From positions 1 through 64,000 of the forward strand of contig JBKHXF010000008.1 in the NCBI GenBank assembly GCA_046566145.1: DNA of 64,000 bases, in the 5' to 3' direction. Source of the stretch: JBKHXF01 sp046566145. GTDB taxonomy: Bacteria; Actinomycetota; Nitriliruptoria; Nitriliruptorales; Nitriliruptoraceae. Position numbers and translations under genes: made by a program. The notes below the pieces were generated by a model that did not search any database, was not told the DNA's origin, and was given only the letters and a program-made list of their open reading frames with translations. Below, piece by piece: positions 17,018 to 28,322 of this stretch. Each line of letters starts with the position of its first letter. Position 1 is the stretch's first letter.

Positions 17018-18159
17018 CGACCGCACCGCACACCGGACCCGCCCTGCTCGTCCTCGAGGACGGCACCGCGTTCCGTGGCCGCTCCTTCGGCGCGCCCGGC
17101 ACGAGCTTCGGCGAGGCCGTCTTCAACACCGGCATGGCCGGGTACCAGGAGGTCCTCACCGATCCCTCGTACCGCAGGCAGATCGTCGCCATGACGGCGC
17201 CACACGTCGGCAACTACGGGATGTGCGACGCGGACGCCGAGTCCGACCGCATCCAGGTCGCCGGGTTCGTCGTCAAGGAGGCGGCGCGCCACACCTCCTC
17301 GTGGCGGGCCGAGACGTCGCTGCGCGAGGCGCTCGTCGATGCCGGCATCGTGTCGGTCGAGGGGATCGACACCCGGGCACTCACCCGCCACCTGCGCGAC
17401 CGCGGGGCGATGCGGGCCGCCGTCTCCACCGAGGTGCTCGACGTCGACGCGCTGCTGGCGGACGTGCGAAAGAGTCCCTCCATGGTCGGTGCCGACCTGG
17501 CACGCGAGGTGACGACCTCGTCCGCGTACGTGGAGACCCCGGACGAGTCACGGTTCCGCGTCGTCGCCCTCGACTTCGGGATCAAGCGCAACATCGTCCG
17601 ACAGCTCGTGGCGCACGGGTGCGAGGTGCACGTCCTGCCGGCGACCGCGACCCCCGACGAGGTCCGGGCGCTCGAGCCCGACGGCGTGTTCCTCTCGAAC
17701 GGCCCCGGCGACCCGGCGGCGGTGACCTACGGCATCGACACGACCCGTGCCCTGCTGGGGGAGCTGCCGGTCTTCGGCATCTGCCTCGGCAGCCAGCTCC
17801 TCGGTCACGCGCTGGGGGCCAGCACCACCAAGCTCGTCTTCGGCCACCGCGGCGTCAACCAACCCGTCCTGCGCCGCAGCGACGGCGCCGTCGAGATCAC
17901 CTCCCACAACCACGGGTTCGCCGTGGTCGCGGAGACGCTCGGTGCGCGGGTGGACGAGCAGGCCTTCGCGACCGAGCACGGGGTCGTGGACGTCAGCCAC
18001 GTCTCCCTCAACGACGACACCTGCGAGGGGCTGTCGTGCCGGGACATCCCGGCGTTCAGCGTGCAGTACCACCCGGAGGCGGCCCCCGGGCCGCACGACG
18101 CGCGGTACCTGTTCGAGCGGTTCACCGACCTGATGACCCGGACCGCGACGCGGTCCTGA
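17014..18159 (+). CDS. carA: Carbamoyl-phosphate synthase small subunit
   Basis: The glutaminase subunit that supplies ammonia to CarB. The 381-residue protein has the N-terminal CPSase domain and a class I glutamine amidotransferase domain with LSNGPGDP, the nucleophile Cys in GICLGSQLLG, HNHGF, and the His-Glu of QYHPEAAPGPHD. It is separated from carB by a small gene of unknown function, which is unusual. Confidence 0.97.
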   Translation: MTTAPHTGPALLVLEDGTAFRGRSFGAPGTSFGEAVFNTGMAGYQEVLTDPSYRRQIVAMTAPHVGNYGMCDADAESDRIQVAGFVVKEAARHTSSWRAETSLREALVDAGIVSVEGIDTRALTRHLRDRGAMRAAVSTEVLDVDALLADVRKSPSMVGADLAREVTTSSAYVETPDESRFRVVALDFGIKRNIVRQLVAHGCEVHVLPATATPDEVRALEPDGVFLSNGPGDPAAVTYGIDTTRALLGELPVFGICLGSQLLGHALGASTTKLVFGHRGVNQPVLRRSDGAVEITSHNHGFAVVAETLGARVDEQAFATEHGVVDVSHVSLNDDTCEGLSCRDIPAFSVQYHPEAAPGPHDARYLFERFTDLMTRTATRS

Positions 18160-18174
18160 CCTGGGAGCGAGCAC

Positions 18175-18522
18175 GTGAGCGAGATGCCGTCCGCGGAGAC
18201 CCCCGCGAGCCGAGACCCGAAGGCCGTCGTCCGGACCCGGCCCGTGCGCGTGCGGCTGTTCGCACGCAACGGCGCCGCGATCGAGGGACTCGCCCACATC
18301 AAGCCGGGCGCGTACCAGCAGCGCATGTCCGACGTCCTCAACCTCGGCCAGGCGAGGTACATCGCGATCACCGATGTGTCCTACGCCCTGCCGGGCAAGG
18401 TCGCCGTCGAGACCGACTGCCTGCTCGTGGCGGTCGACGACATCGTGATGGTCGACGTGTCGCCGCCGCGACCCGAGGACGAGGGCAAGACCGAGCCCAA
18501 CCTCCCCGGCGCCTCCTTCTGA
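18175..18522 (+). CDS. Small conserved-looking protein of unknown function between carA and carB
   Basis: A 115-residue protein I cannot name with confidence. The core (residues 22-95) runs RPVRVRLFARNGAAIEGLAHI, RMSDVLNLGQARYIAITDVSYALP and CLLVAVDDIVMVDVSPP, and looks like a compact all-beta fold, similar to small actinobacterial proteins of the DUF6812 kind (from memory, uncertain). The ends are charged and probably disordered. No signal peptide or membrane segment is present. It starts 15 bases after carA with GGGAG upstream and sits inside the pyr operon, so it is co-expressed with carbamoyl-phosphate synthase; whether it acts on it is unknown. Confidence 0.85.
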   Translation: MSEMPSAETPASRDPKAVVRTRPVRVRLFARNGAAIEGLAHIKPGAYQQRMSDVLNLGQARYIAITDVSYALPGKVAVETDCLLVAVDDIVMVDVSPPRPEDEGKTEPNLPGASF

Positions 18523-18582
18523 CGGTCGGCCCCACGGCCGCTGCGATCCCCACCCGCTCCGCACCACGACTGGACCTCCCCA

Positions 18583-21860
<3,278 letters not shown>

Positions 21861-21864
<4 letters not shown>

Positions 21865-22802
21865 GCCCGACGCTGCACCACGGCAGCCGGACGGTCTTCG
21901 GCCGCGACGGCGACGGCCCGGTCATCACCACGTGCGAGGTGCTGCAGCGGCGCCGTGAGGGCGCCTACCACAGCCTCGTGCTGTCCTCGCCCGACATCGC
22001 CGAGCGCGCCCGGCCCGGGCAGTTCGTCAACATCGCCGTCGAGGGCGCGGGGACGCTGCTGCGCCGACCGTTCTCCATCGCGCGGGTCGGCCGGACCGGC
22101 CCCAACGCCGGGACGATCGAGGTCGTGTTCGACGCCCACGGCCCCGGGACCGAGTGGTTGGCCCGCCGGACGTCGCACGACACGCTGGACGTCGTCGGTC
22201 CCCTCGGGTCGAGCTTCCCCATCCCGCAGCAGAAGGTGTCATGCCTGCTGGTCGGCGGTGGGTACGGGGTGGCCCCGTTGTTCTTCCTCGGCGAGGAGCT
22301 GACGCGAGCCGGTCTGCGGGTCGACATGATCGTCGGCGCGGCGACCGCCGAGCGCATCCACAACGCCATCGAGGCGAAGCGGATGACCGCGAGCGTCACC
22401 TTCACCACCGAGGACGGGACGCTCGGGACCCGCGGGCGGGTCACCGACGTGCTCGACGACGTCATCTCGTCCTGCAACTCCGGGGTGGTCTACGCCTGCG
22501 GCCCGAACCCGATGCTGCGCGCCGTCTCGGAACGGTGCCGGGAGCTCGAGGTGCCGGTGCAGGTCGCGGTCGAGGAGCACATGGCCTGCGGGGTCGGGGT
22601 GTGCTGGACCTGCGTCCTGCCGATGCGCGGCAAGGACGGCGCCGTGCGCAACAAGCGCGCCTGCATCGACGGACCGGTGTTCAACGGCGCCAGGGTCGCA
22701 TGGACGGAGAGCCGGTGGGACCTCGGTCCACCCGTCGACGACGAGGAGGACGACGAGCCGGAGACCCCGCGTCGACCGACCGACGAGGAGCTGTTCGGAT
22801 GA
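21861..22802 (+). CDS. pyrK: Dihydroorotate dehydrogenase electron-transfer subunit
   Basis: A flavin and iron-sulfur subunit that passes electrons from PyrD to NAD. The 313-residue protein has the FAD-binding RRPFSIARV, an NAD-binding region with VGGGYGVAPLFFL, and a [2Fe-2S] site in MACGVGVCWTC plus a later Cys in RACIDGPVF. The C-terminal 30 residues are acidic. Its presence next to pyrD marks a class 1B (NAD-linked) dihydroorotate dehydrogenase rather than the quinone-linked class 2 enzyme of mycobacteria. It is coupled to both neighbours by 4-base overlaps. Confidence 0.95.
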
Positions 22803-23764
22803 GCGCCACCGCCACCGCCGAGCGCGCCCCGGTGCCTCCCGAGCAGGTCGACCTGTCCGTCGCCCTCGGACCCGTCCGGCTCGACAACCCGATCACCACC
22901 GCGTCGGGCTGCTTCGCCTCGGGGGCCGAGATCGACCGCTTCGGTGACATCTCCACCCTCGGGTCGGTCGTCGTGAAGTCGATCACCCTGGAGCCGCGGG
23001 AGGGGCTGCCGACCCCCCGGATGCACGAGACGGCGTCCGGCATGCTCAACGCCATCGGGCTGCAGAACCCCGGTGTCGACGCCTGGGTCGCCCGCGACCT
23101 CGCGTGGCTCCAGGGACGCGGCGTCCCGGTCGTGGTCTCCATCGCCGGCAAGAGCGTGGACGAGTTCGCGGAGGTCGCGCGACGGCTGCGGGGCCGCGCC
23201 GGCGTCGCGGCCATCGAGGTCAACCTCTCGTGTCCGAACGTCGAGCACCGGGGCCTGGTCTTCGCCTGCCACCCGGAGCCGGCCGCCGAGGTCATCCGCG
23301 CCGTCGTGCGCGAGGCCGACGTGCCGGTGCTGGGCAAGCTCACCCCGGACGTCACCGACATCACCGCCGTCGCGCGCGCGGTGCACCAGGCGGGGGCCAC
23401 GGGGCTCAGCCTCATCAACACCACCCTGGGCATGGGCATCGACGCCGAGACCGGCCGCCCACGCATCCGCAACACCTTCGGCGGGCTCTCGGGCCCCGCG
23501 ATCAAGCCCATCGCCCTCCGGGCCATGTGGCAGGTCCAGCAGGCCCTGCCGGAGGTCCCGAAGATCGGCATGGGCGGCATCCGCAGCGTGGCCGACGTGG
23601 TCGAGATGATCCGGGCCGGCGCCTCCCTGGTCGCCATCGGCACGGCCACGTTCGCCGACCCGGCACGCAGCCTCAAGCTCGTCGGTGAGCTCCGGGAGTG
23701 GATGGCCACCCGCGGCTACACCTCCCTCGACGAGCTACGGGGGCAGGTGCACCCGTGGACGTGA
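22799..23764 (+). CDS. pyrD: Dihydroorotate dehydrogenase, class 1B catalytic subunit
   Basis: FMN-dependent TIM barrel of 321 residues oxidising dihydroorotate to orotate. The catalytic Cys lies in VNLSCPNVEHRG near residue 145, and GLSLINTTLGM and the IGMGGI phosphate-binding loop are typical. An N-terminal extension of about 15 residues precedes LSVALGPVRLDNP. It forms a heterotetramer with PyrK; the ATG overlaps the pyrK stop. Confidence 0.96.
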   Translation: MSATATAERAPVPPEQVDLSVALGPVRLDNPITTASGCFASGAEIDRFGDISTLGSVVVKSITLEPREGLPTPRMHETASGMLNAIGLQNPGVDAWVARDLAWLQGRGVPVVVSIAGKSVDEFAEVARRLRGRAGVAAIEVNLSCPNVEHRGLVFACHPEPAAEVIRAVVREADVPVLGKLTPDVTDITAVARAVHQAGATGLSLINTTLGMGIDAETGRPRIRNTFGGLSGPAIKPIALRAMWQVQQALPEVPKIGMGGIRSVADVVEMIRAGASLVAIGTATFADPARSLKLVGELREWMATRGYTSLDELRGQVHPWT

Positions 23765-24477
23765 CGACCCTGCCCAACCCGCTCATCGTCGCGCTCGACG
23801 TCCCGACGCTCGACGAGGCCGAGGAGCTCGCCCGGGCGTTGTCCGGCGAGGTCGGGCACCTGAAGGTGGGCCTCGAGCTGTTCGGGGCCCACGGGCCCGA
23901 GGCCGTCCGTCGGATCGCGGTCCACGCCCCGGTGTTCCTCGACCTCAAGCTCCACGACATCCCGACCACGGTCGGCCGTGCGGCTCGGGTGCTCGGTGGG
24001 CTCGGCGTCCGGATGCTCACGGTCCATGCGACCGGTGCCGGCCCCATGGTCGCGGCCGCCGTCGAGGGGCTCGCGGAGGGCGGGGCCGGAGACGCGTCGC
24101 TCGTGCTCGCGGTGACCGTCCTGACCTCGATGTCGGACGACGACCTGGGCACCGTGGCCATGCCGGCGGCGGAGGAGCAGGTGCCCCGGCTGGCACGCGT
24201 GGCGGTCGAAGCCGGTGCCCCCGGACTGGTCTGCGCGCCGCGCGACCTCGCGGCGGTCCGCGCCGCGATCGGGACCGACACGGTCCTGGTCACGCCCGGC
24301 GTGCGCCCCGCCGGGGGCGGCACCGACGACCACGCGCGTGCCGCGACGCCCGCGGACGCCATCGCCGCCGGAGCGGACCACCTCGTCGTCGGCCGCCCCG
24401 TCACACGCGCCGAGGACCCGGTGGCGGCCGCCCGTGCCATCGTCGCGGAGGCCACGGCGGCGCGGGCCGCGAGGTGA
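23755..24477 (+). CDS. pyrF: Orotidine 5'-phosphate decarboxylase
   Basis: Final step to UMP. The 240-residue TIM barrel has the catalytic DLKLHDIPTTVG motif near residue 63 and the phosphate loop LVTPGVRPAGG near residue 180. This is the short bacterial type, not the longer mycobacterial type. GTG 23755 has a GGGGGCAGG site upstream; GTG 23761, overlapping the pyrD stop, is an equally good alternative. Confidence 0.95.
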   Translation: MDVTTLPNPLIVALDVPTLDEAEELARALSGEVGHLKVGLELFGAHGPEAVRRIAVHAPVFLDLKLHDIPTTVGRAARVLGGLGVRMLTVHATGAGPMVAAAVEGLAEGGAGDASLVLAVTVLTSMSDDDLGTVAMPAAEEQVPRLARVAVEAGAPGLVCAPRDLAAVRAAIGTDTVLVTPGVRPAGGGTDDHARAATPADAIAAGADHLVVGRPVTRAEDPVAAARAIVAEATAARAAR

Positions 24478-25028
24478 GCCTCCTCGACGAGCTCCGGGCA
24501 CGCGGTGTCGTCAGGGACGGCCACTTCGAGCTGACCTCGCACCTGCACGCATCCCAGTTCCTGCAGTGCACGGCGGCGCTGCAGGACACGGCCTTCGCGC
24601 GCCGGGTCGGCCGGCAGCTCGTGGCGGCCCTCGGCGAGCTCGAGGTGGACGTGGTCGCCGCGCCCGGGGTCTCGAGCATCGTGCTGGGGTTCGAGGTGGC
24701 TGCGGCGCTGGGGCGCCGGTTCGTGTTCGCGGAGGAACGCGACGACAGCGTGCTGCTGCGCCGTGGGCAGCGCGTCTCTGACGACGAGCGGGTCCTCGTC
24801 GTCGAGGACGTCCTCACGACCGGGCGCTCCGCCGCCGAGCTCGGCGCGCTGGTCGAGGAGGCGGGCGGCAACGTCGCGGGGTACGCGGCCCTGGTGGACC
24901 GGTCGACGCCGCAGCGCCCGTTGCCGTTCGAGGCGACCTCGCTGGTCCAGGTCGCCCTGGTCACCTACGAGCCGGCCGACTGCCCGCACTGCGCCGACGG
25001 GCTGCCGGCCACCGACCCGACGGCCTGA
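24474..25028 (+). CDS. pyrE: Orotate phosphoribosyltransferase, operon copy
   Basis: Transfers phosphoribose from PRPP to orotate. The 184-residue protein has the N-terminal substrate segment GHFELTSHLHASQFLQ and PRPP loop VLVVEDVLTTGRSAAEL near residue 112. The pattern, with its C-terminal CPHC, looks like the Thermus-type PyrE family rather than the E. coli type. It ends the pyr operon and is coupled to pyrF by a GTGA overlap. A second, differently built orotate phosphoribosyltransferase lies nine bases away on the other strand. Confidence 0.88.
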   Translation: MSLLDELRARGVVRDGHFELTSHLHASQFLQCTAALQDTAFARRVGRQLVAALGELEVDVVAAPGVSSIVLGFEVAAALGRRFVFAEERDDSVLLRRGQRVSDDERVLVVEDVLTTGRSAAELGALVEEAGGNVAGYAALVDRSTPQRPLPFEATSLVQVALVTYEPADCPHCADGLPATDPTA

Positions 25029-25037
25029 ACCACGCGG

Positions 25038-25706
25038 TCAGGCACCCCACGCGGCCCGGTACTCGGCGATGCGCGCGAGGTCGTCCTCGTCGAGGACGCG
25101 CCGTCCCGCCACGTCGTGGTCGCGCAGGTGCGCGACGAGGGCATCGATGTCGGTGATGGCCGTGCCGACCATCCCGAACTCCTCCGACACGGCGGCCAGC
25201 GCCGAGCGCGTGTCGTCGGGGGCGCGCTCGCGGCGGTCGACGGCGACGACCAGGCCGAGCAGGTCGACGTCCGCCGCGGCCCGCAGCTTCGGCACGGTCT
25301 CGCGGATCGAGGTGCCCGCGGTGGTGACGTCCTCGACGATCACCACCCGGTCGCCGTCGACCGGCTGGTGGCCGACCAGCAGCCCGCCCTCACCGTGGTC
25401 CTTGGCCTCCTTGCGGTCGAAGCACACCCCGACCTCGAGCCCGTGGTGCGCGTGCAGCGCCGTGGCGGTTGCGACCGCGAGCGGGATGCCCTTGTAGGCC
25501 GGCCCGAACAGCACGTCGACGTCGCGGCCGAAGACCTCCACGACGCGGTCCGCGTAGGCCCGCCCGAGCGCCGCGAGCTGCGAGCCGGTGCGGATGCGAC
25601 CGAAGTTGAGGAAGAACGGCGTGGCGCGGCCGGACTTGGTGACGAAGTCACCGAACGTCAGCACGTCGGCGCGGACCAGCAGGTCGGCCAGCTCGGGGGT
25701 GTCCAC
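25038..25706 (-). CDS. Orotate phosphoribosyltransferase, second copy (E. coli type)
   Basis: A 222-residue protein with the hallmarks of the E. coli-type PyrE: KSGRATPFFLNFGRIRTGSQL near residue 19, LFGPAYKGIPLA near residue 67, FDRKEAKDHGEGG, and the PRPP loop VVIVEDVTTAGTSIRE near residue 124. Start GTG (complement of 25704-25706) has GAGGAG six bases upstream. It is convergent with the operon copy, with nine bases between stop codons and no terminator. It could serve salvage, constitutive UMP synthesis, or another orotate-like base. Confidence 0.9.
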   Translation of the reverse strand: MDTPELADLLVRADVLTFGDFVTKSGRATPFFLNFGRIRTGSQLAALGRAYADRVVEVFGRDVDVLFGPAYKGIPLAVATATALHAHHGLEVGVCFDRKEAKDHGEGGLLVGHQPVDGDRVVIVEDVTTAGTSIRETVPKLRAAADVDLLGLVVAVDRRERAPDDTRSALAAVSEEFGMVGTAITDIDALVAHLRDHDVAGRRVLDEDDLARIAEYRAAWGA

Positions 25707-25823
25707 CGTCGGCTCCTCGTGGTGGCGGGGTGGCGTCGGCGCGGCGTCGAGGGCCGGCGGGTCGGGACGGTAGGCGCTCGGGCTCGCAGCGCCCACCTCG
25801 GGGGCCTGCGCGCACGTCACGTC

Positions 25824-25829
25824 TAGGCT
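25824..25829 (+). promoter_or_regulatory. Candidate -10 box for ald
   Basis: TAGGCT lies 37 bases before the ald start in the 159-bp region between the divergent genes pyrE2 and ald. No clear -35 box is seen. The same hexamer precedes several other genes here. Confidence 0.45.
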
Positions 25830-25865
25830 CCGCCGCACCACCCCCTCGAGACGGGAGCCCCAGGG

Positions 25866-26984
25866 ATGCGCATCGGCGTGCCGAAGGAGATCAAGGACAA
25901 CGAGTTCCGCGTGGCGATCACGCCGGCGGGGGTCCGGGAGCTCACCGTCGCCGGGCACGACGTCCACGTCGAGACGGGAGCCGGCGCCGGCTCCTCGATC
26001 ACGGACGCGGAGTTCGCCTCGGCCGGCGCGCGGATCGTCGCCGACGCCGCCACGGCGTGGGGCGAGGCCGAGATGGTCCTCAAGGTCAAGGAGCCGATCG
26101 AGCCCGAGTTCGGGTTCCTGCGCGACGACCTGACCCTGTTCACCTACCTGCACCTCGCCGCCGCGGGACCGCTGACCGAGGCGCTCGCCGCCGCCGGGAC
26201 GCTCGCCATCGCGTACGAGACCGTCGAGTCCCCCGACGGGATGCTCCCGCTCCTGGCGCCGATGTCGGAGGTCGCGGGCCGCATGGCCCCGCAGGTCGGC
26301 GCCGCCAGCCTCGAGGCGGCACACGGCGGTCGAGGTGTGCTCCTCGGCGGGGTCTCGGGCGTGGCGCCGGCGAAGGTCCTCGTGCTCGGCGCCGGCACGT
26401 CGGGGCGCAACGCTGCCTGGCTGGCCTCCGGGATGGAGGCCGACGTCACCGTGCTCGACCTCGACCTCGGCAAGCTCCGCTACATCGACTCGGTCCACAA
26501 GGGGCGCATCAAGACCCTGATGTCGAACCGCTACACGCTCGAGGGGCTGCTGCCCGAGACCGACCTGCTGATCGGCGCCGTGCTCATCCCGGGTCGCAGG
26601 GCGCCGCACGTCGTCGACGCCGAGATGGTCGCGTCGATGCGACCTGGTGCGGTGATCGTCGACATCTCCATCGACCAGGGCGGCTGCATCGAGACGAGCC
26701 GGGTCACCACCCACTCGGCACCGACGTACGTCGAGCACGGGGTGGTCCACTACTGCGTCGGCAACATGCCGGGGGCGGTCCCGCACACCTCGACCTACGC
26801 GCTGACCAACGTCACGATGCCCTACGCGATCCGCCTGGCGAACGACCCCATGGGGGCGCTGGCGCGCGACCCGGGCCTGCTGGCCGGCGTCAACCTGGCG
26901 CGGGGGGAGGTCACCAACACCGGTGTGGCCGACGCGCACGGCATGGCGTACCGCGACGCGGGCGAGGTGCTCGGCCTGGCGTGA
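25866..26984 (+). CDS. ald: Alanine dehydrogenase
   Basis: NAD-dependent oxidative deamination of L-alanine to pyruvate, or the reverse. The 372-residue protein has the N-terminal MRIGVPKEIKDNEFRVAI, catalytic-domain Lys in VLKVKEPIEPEF and His in TYLHLAA, and a Rossmann fold with VLVLGAGTSGRNAA near residue 172. The length is normal. ATG 25866 has GGGAG upstream. xerD overlaps its stop by four bases, so the two are probably co-transcribed though functionally unrelated. Confidence 0.96.
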   Translation: MRIGVPKEIKDNEFRVAITPAGVRELTVAGHDVHVETGAGAGSSITDAEFASAGARIVADAATAWGEAEMVLKVKEPIEPEFGFLRDDLTLFTYLHLAAAGPLTEALAAAGTLAIAYETVESPDGMLPLLAPMSEVAGRMAPQVGAASLEAAHGGRGVLLGGVSGVAPAKVLVLGAGTSGRNAAWLASGMEADVTVLDLDLGKLRYIDSVHKGRIKTLMSNRYTLEGLLPETDLLIGAVLIPGRRAPHVVDAEMVASMRPGAVIVDISIDQGGCIETSRVTTHSAPTYVEHGVVHYCVGNMPGAVPHTSTYALTNVTMPYAIRLANDPMGALARDPGLLAGVNLARGEVTNTGVADAHGMAYRDAGEVLGLA

Positions 26985-27895
26985 CGACGGACGCGCTGGT
27001 CAGACGTTGGCTCGACCACCTGCGGGTCGAGCGCGGGCTCGCGGGCAACACGGTCGCGGCCTACCGGCGCGACCTCGCCCACTACGAGGCGTTCCTCGGC
27101 GAGCGCGGGGTCACCGACCCGCGTGAGGTGACGCGCGAGGACCTCGCGGCGTTCGTCGGGTGGATGCGGTCCCGGCCGTCCCCCCGCGGCGGCCGCTACG
27201 CCCCGGCGACCGTCGCTCGCGCCACCGTCGCGGTCCGGGGCCTGCACCGTTTCCTGCTCGACGAGGGGCTGACCGCCACCGACCCGGCTGCGGACCTCGA
27301 CACGCCGAGCACGGGTCGTGCGCTGCCCAAGGCGCTCCCGCTCGAGGCCGTGGAGCGTCTGCTCGCGGCGCCGGCGGGCGACACCCCCACCGCCCTGCGC
27401 GACCGCGCGATGCTGGAGCTGCTCTACTCGTCCGGCCTGCGCATCTCGGAGCTGACCGGCCTCGACGTGGACGACGTCGACCGCGCCGACCGGCTCCTGC
27501 GGGTGACCGGCAAGGGGGACAAGACCCGGGTGGTGCCGTTCGGCGCCGTCGCCGCCGCCGCCCTCGAGGCGTGGCTGGTCCGGGGGCGCGCCGCCCTGTC
27601 CCCGTCCGCGCCGGCGGTGTTCGTCAACGCCCGAGGTGGCCGCCTGACCCGGCAGGGGGTGTGGAAGCTCGTCAAGGCGCACGCCGACGCGGTCGGGCTG
27701 GGGGAGGAGGTCTCGCCCCACACGCTGCGCCACTCGTTCGCGACCCACCTGCTCGACGGCGGGGCCGACGTCCGAGCGGTGCAGGAGCTGCTCGGCCACG
27801 CGTCGGTGACCACGACCCAGGTCTACACGCTGGTGTCGCGACAGCGGCTCCGCGAGGTGTACGACCGGGCGCACCCGCGCGCACGCCGTCGGTAG
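26981..27895 (+). CDS. xerD: Tyrosine recombinase XerD
   Basis: Site-specific recombinase that resolves chromosome dimers at dif with XerC. The 304-residue protein has an N-terminal SAM-like core-binding domain (VRRWLDHLRVERGLAGNTVAAYRRDL) and the catalytic set Arg154, Lys178, His247, Arg250, His273 and Tyr282. Full length and an intact active site, with core genes on both sides and no att-like repeats, argue for a housekeeping Xer protein rather than a phage integrase. Confidence 0.93.
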   Translation: MTTDALVRRWLDHLRVERGLAGNTVAAYRRDLAHYEAFLGERGVTDPREVTREDLAAFVGWMRSRPSPRGGRYAPATVARATVAVRGLHRFLLDEGLTATDPAADLDTPSTGRALPKALPLEAVERLLAAPAGDTPTALRDRAMLELLYSSGLRISELTGLDVDDVDRADRLLRVTGKGDKTRVVPFGAVAAAALEAWLVRGRAALSPSAPAVFVNARGGRLTRQGVWKLVKAHADAVGLGEEVSPHTLRHSFATHLLDGGADVRAVQELLGHASVTTTQVYTLVSRQRLREVYDRAHPRARRR

Positions 27896-27898
27896 GCT
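27893..27898 (+). promoter_or_regulatory. Candidate -10 box overlapping the xerD stop codon
   Basis: TAGGCT begins with the TAG stop of xerD and lies 66 bases before the DksA/TraR gene. The leader between them has no other clear element. Confidence 0.4.
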
Positions 27899-27964
27899 CG
27901 GCCACGCGACGCCCCGGGGCCGTCCACGCCCCGCCGGCAGCAACCGAGACGAAGGCACCCGCCG

Positions 27965-28315
27965 ATGGACCAGGCCACGATGCACCGGCTGCGCGACGAG
28001 CTCGAGCGCGAACGTGCCCAGCACGTGGAGCTGCTCGAGGAACACGGGGCCGACCTCGACGGGGAGGCGGTGAAGGACCTCGACGTCGGCAACGACGGGT
28101 TCGCGGACTCCGCCCAGGCCACCGAGGAGCGTTCGGAGCTGCTGGGCCAGATCGAGGCGGCCCGCACCCGCGTCCACCAGATCGACCGTGCGCTCGACCA
28201 GATGGAGGCCGGCACGTACGGCACCTGCGACACCTGTGGCGCCGCCATCCAGGACGCGCGGCTCGAGGTCCGGCCGCTGTCCATCACCTGCGTCGACTGC
28301 GCGTCGAAGGGCTGA
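27965..28315 (+). CDS. DksA/TraR-family zinc finger protein
   Basis: A 116-residue protein with an N-terminal helical hairpin and a C-terminal C4 zinc finger (CDTCG near residue 84, then CVDC near residue 109). The hairpin tip holds NDGFADSAQA, similar to the acidic tip of DksA that reaches into the RNA polymerase secondary channel. Family members tune transcription with ppGpp. Whether this one does is inference. It ends seven bases before the nucleoside phosphorylase gene. Confidence 0.88.
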   Translation: MDQATMHRLRDELERERAQHVELLEEHGADLDGEAVKDLDVGNDGFADSAQATEERSELLGQIEAARTRVHQIDRALDQMEAGTYGTCDTCGAAIQDARLEVRPLSITCVDCASKG

Positions 28316-28322
28316 CCCGCGC

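Noticed and set aside
26981..27895. Integrase marking a mobile element
   Set aside because: The protein has XerD size and motifs, flanking genes are housekeeping, and no att-like direct repeat or atypical composition is seen. The tRNA-Pro at 43517 also has no integrase beside it.
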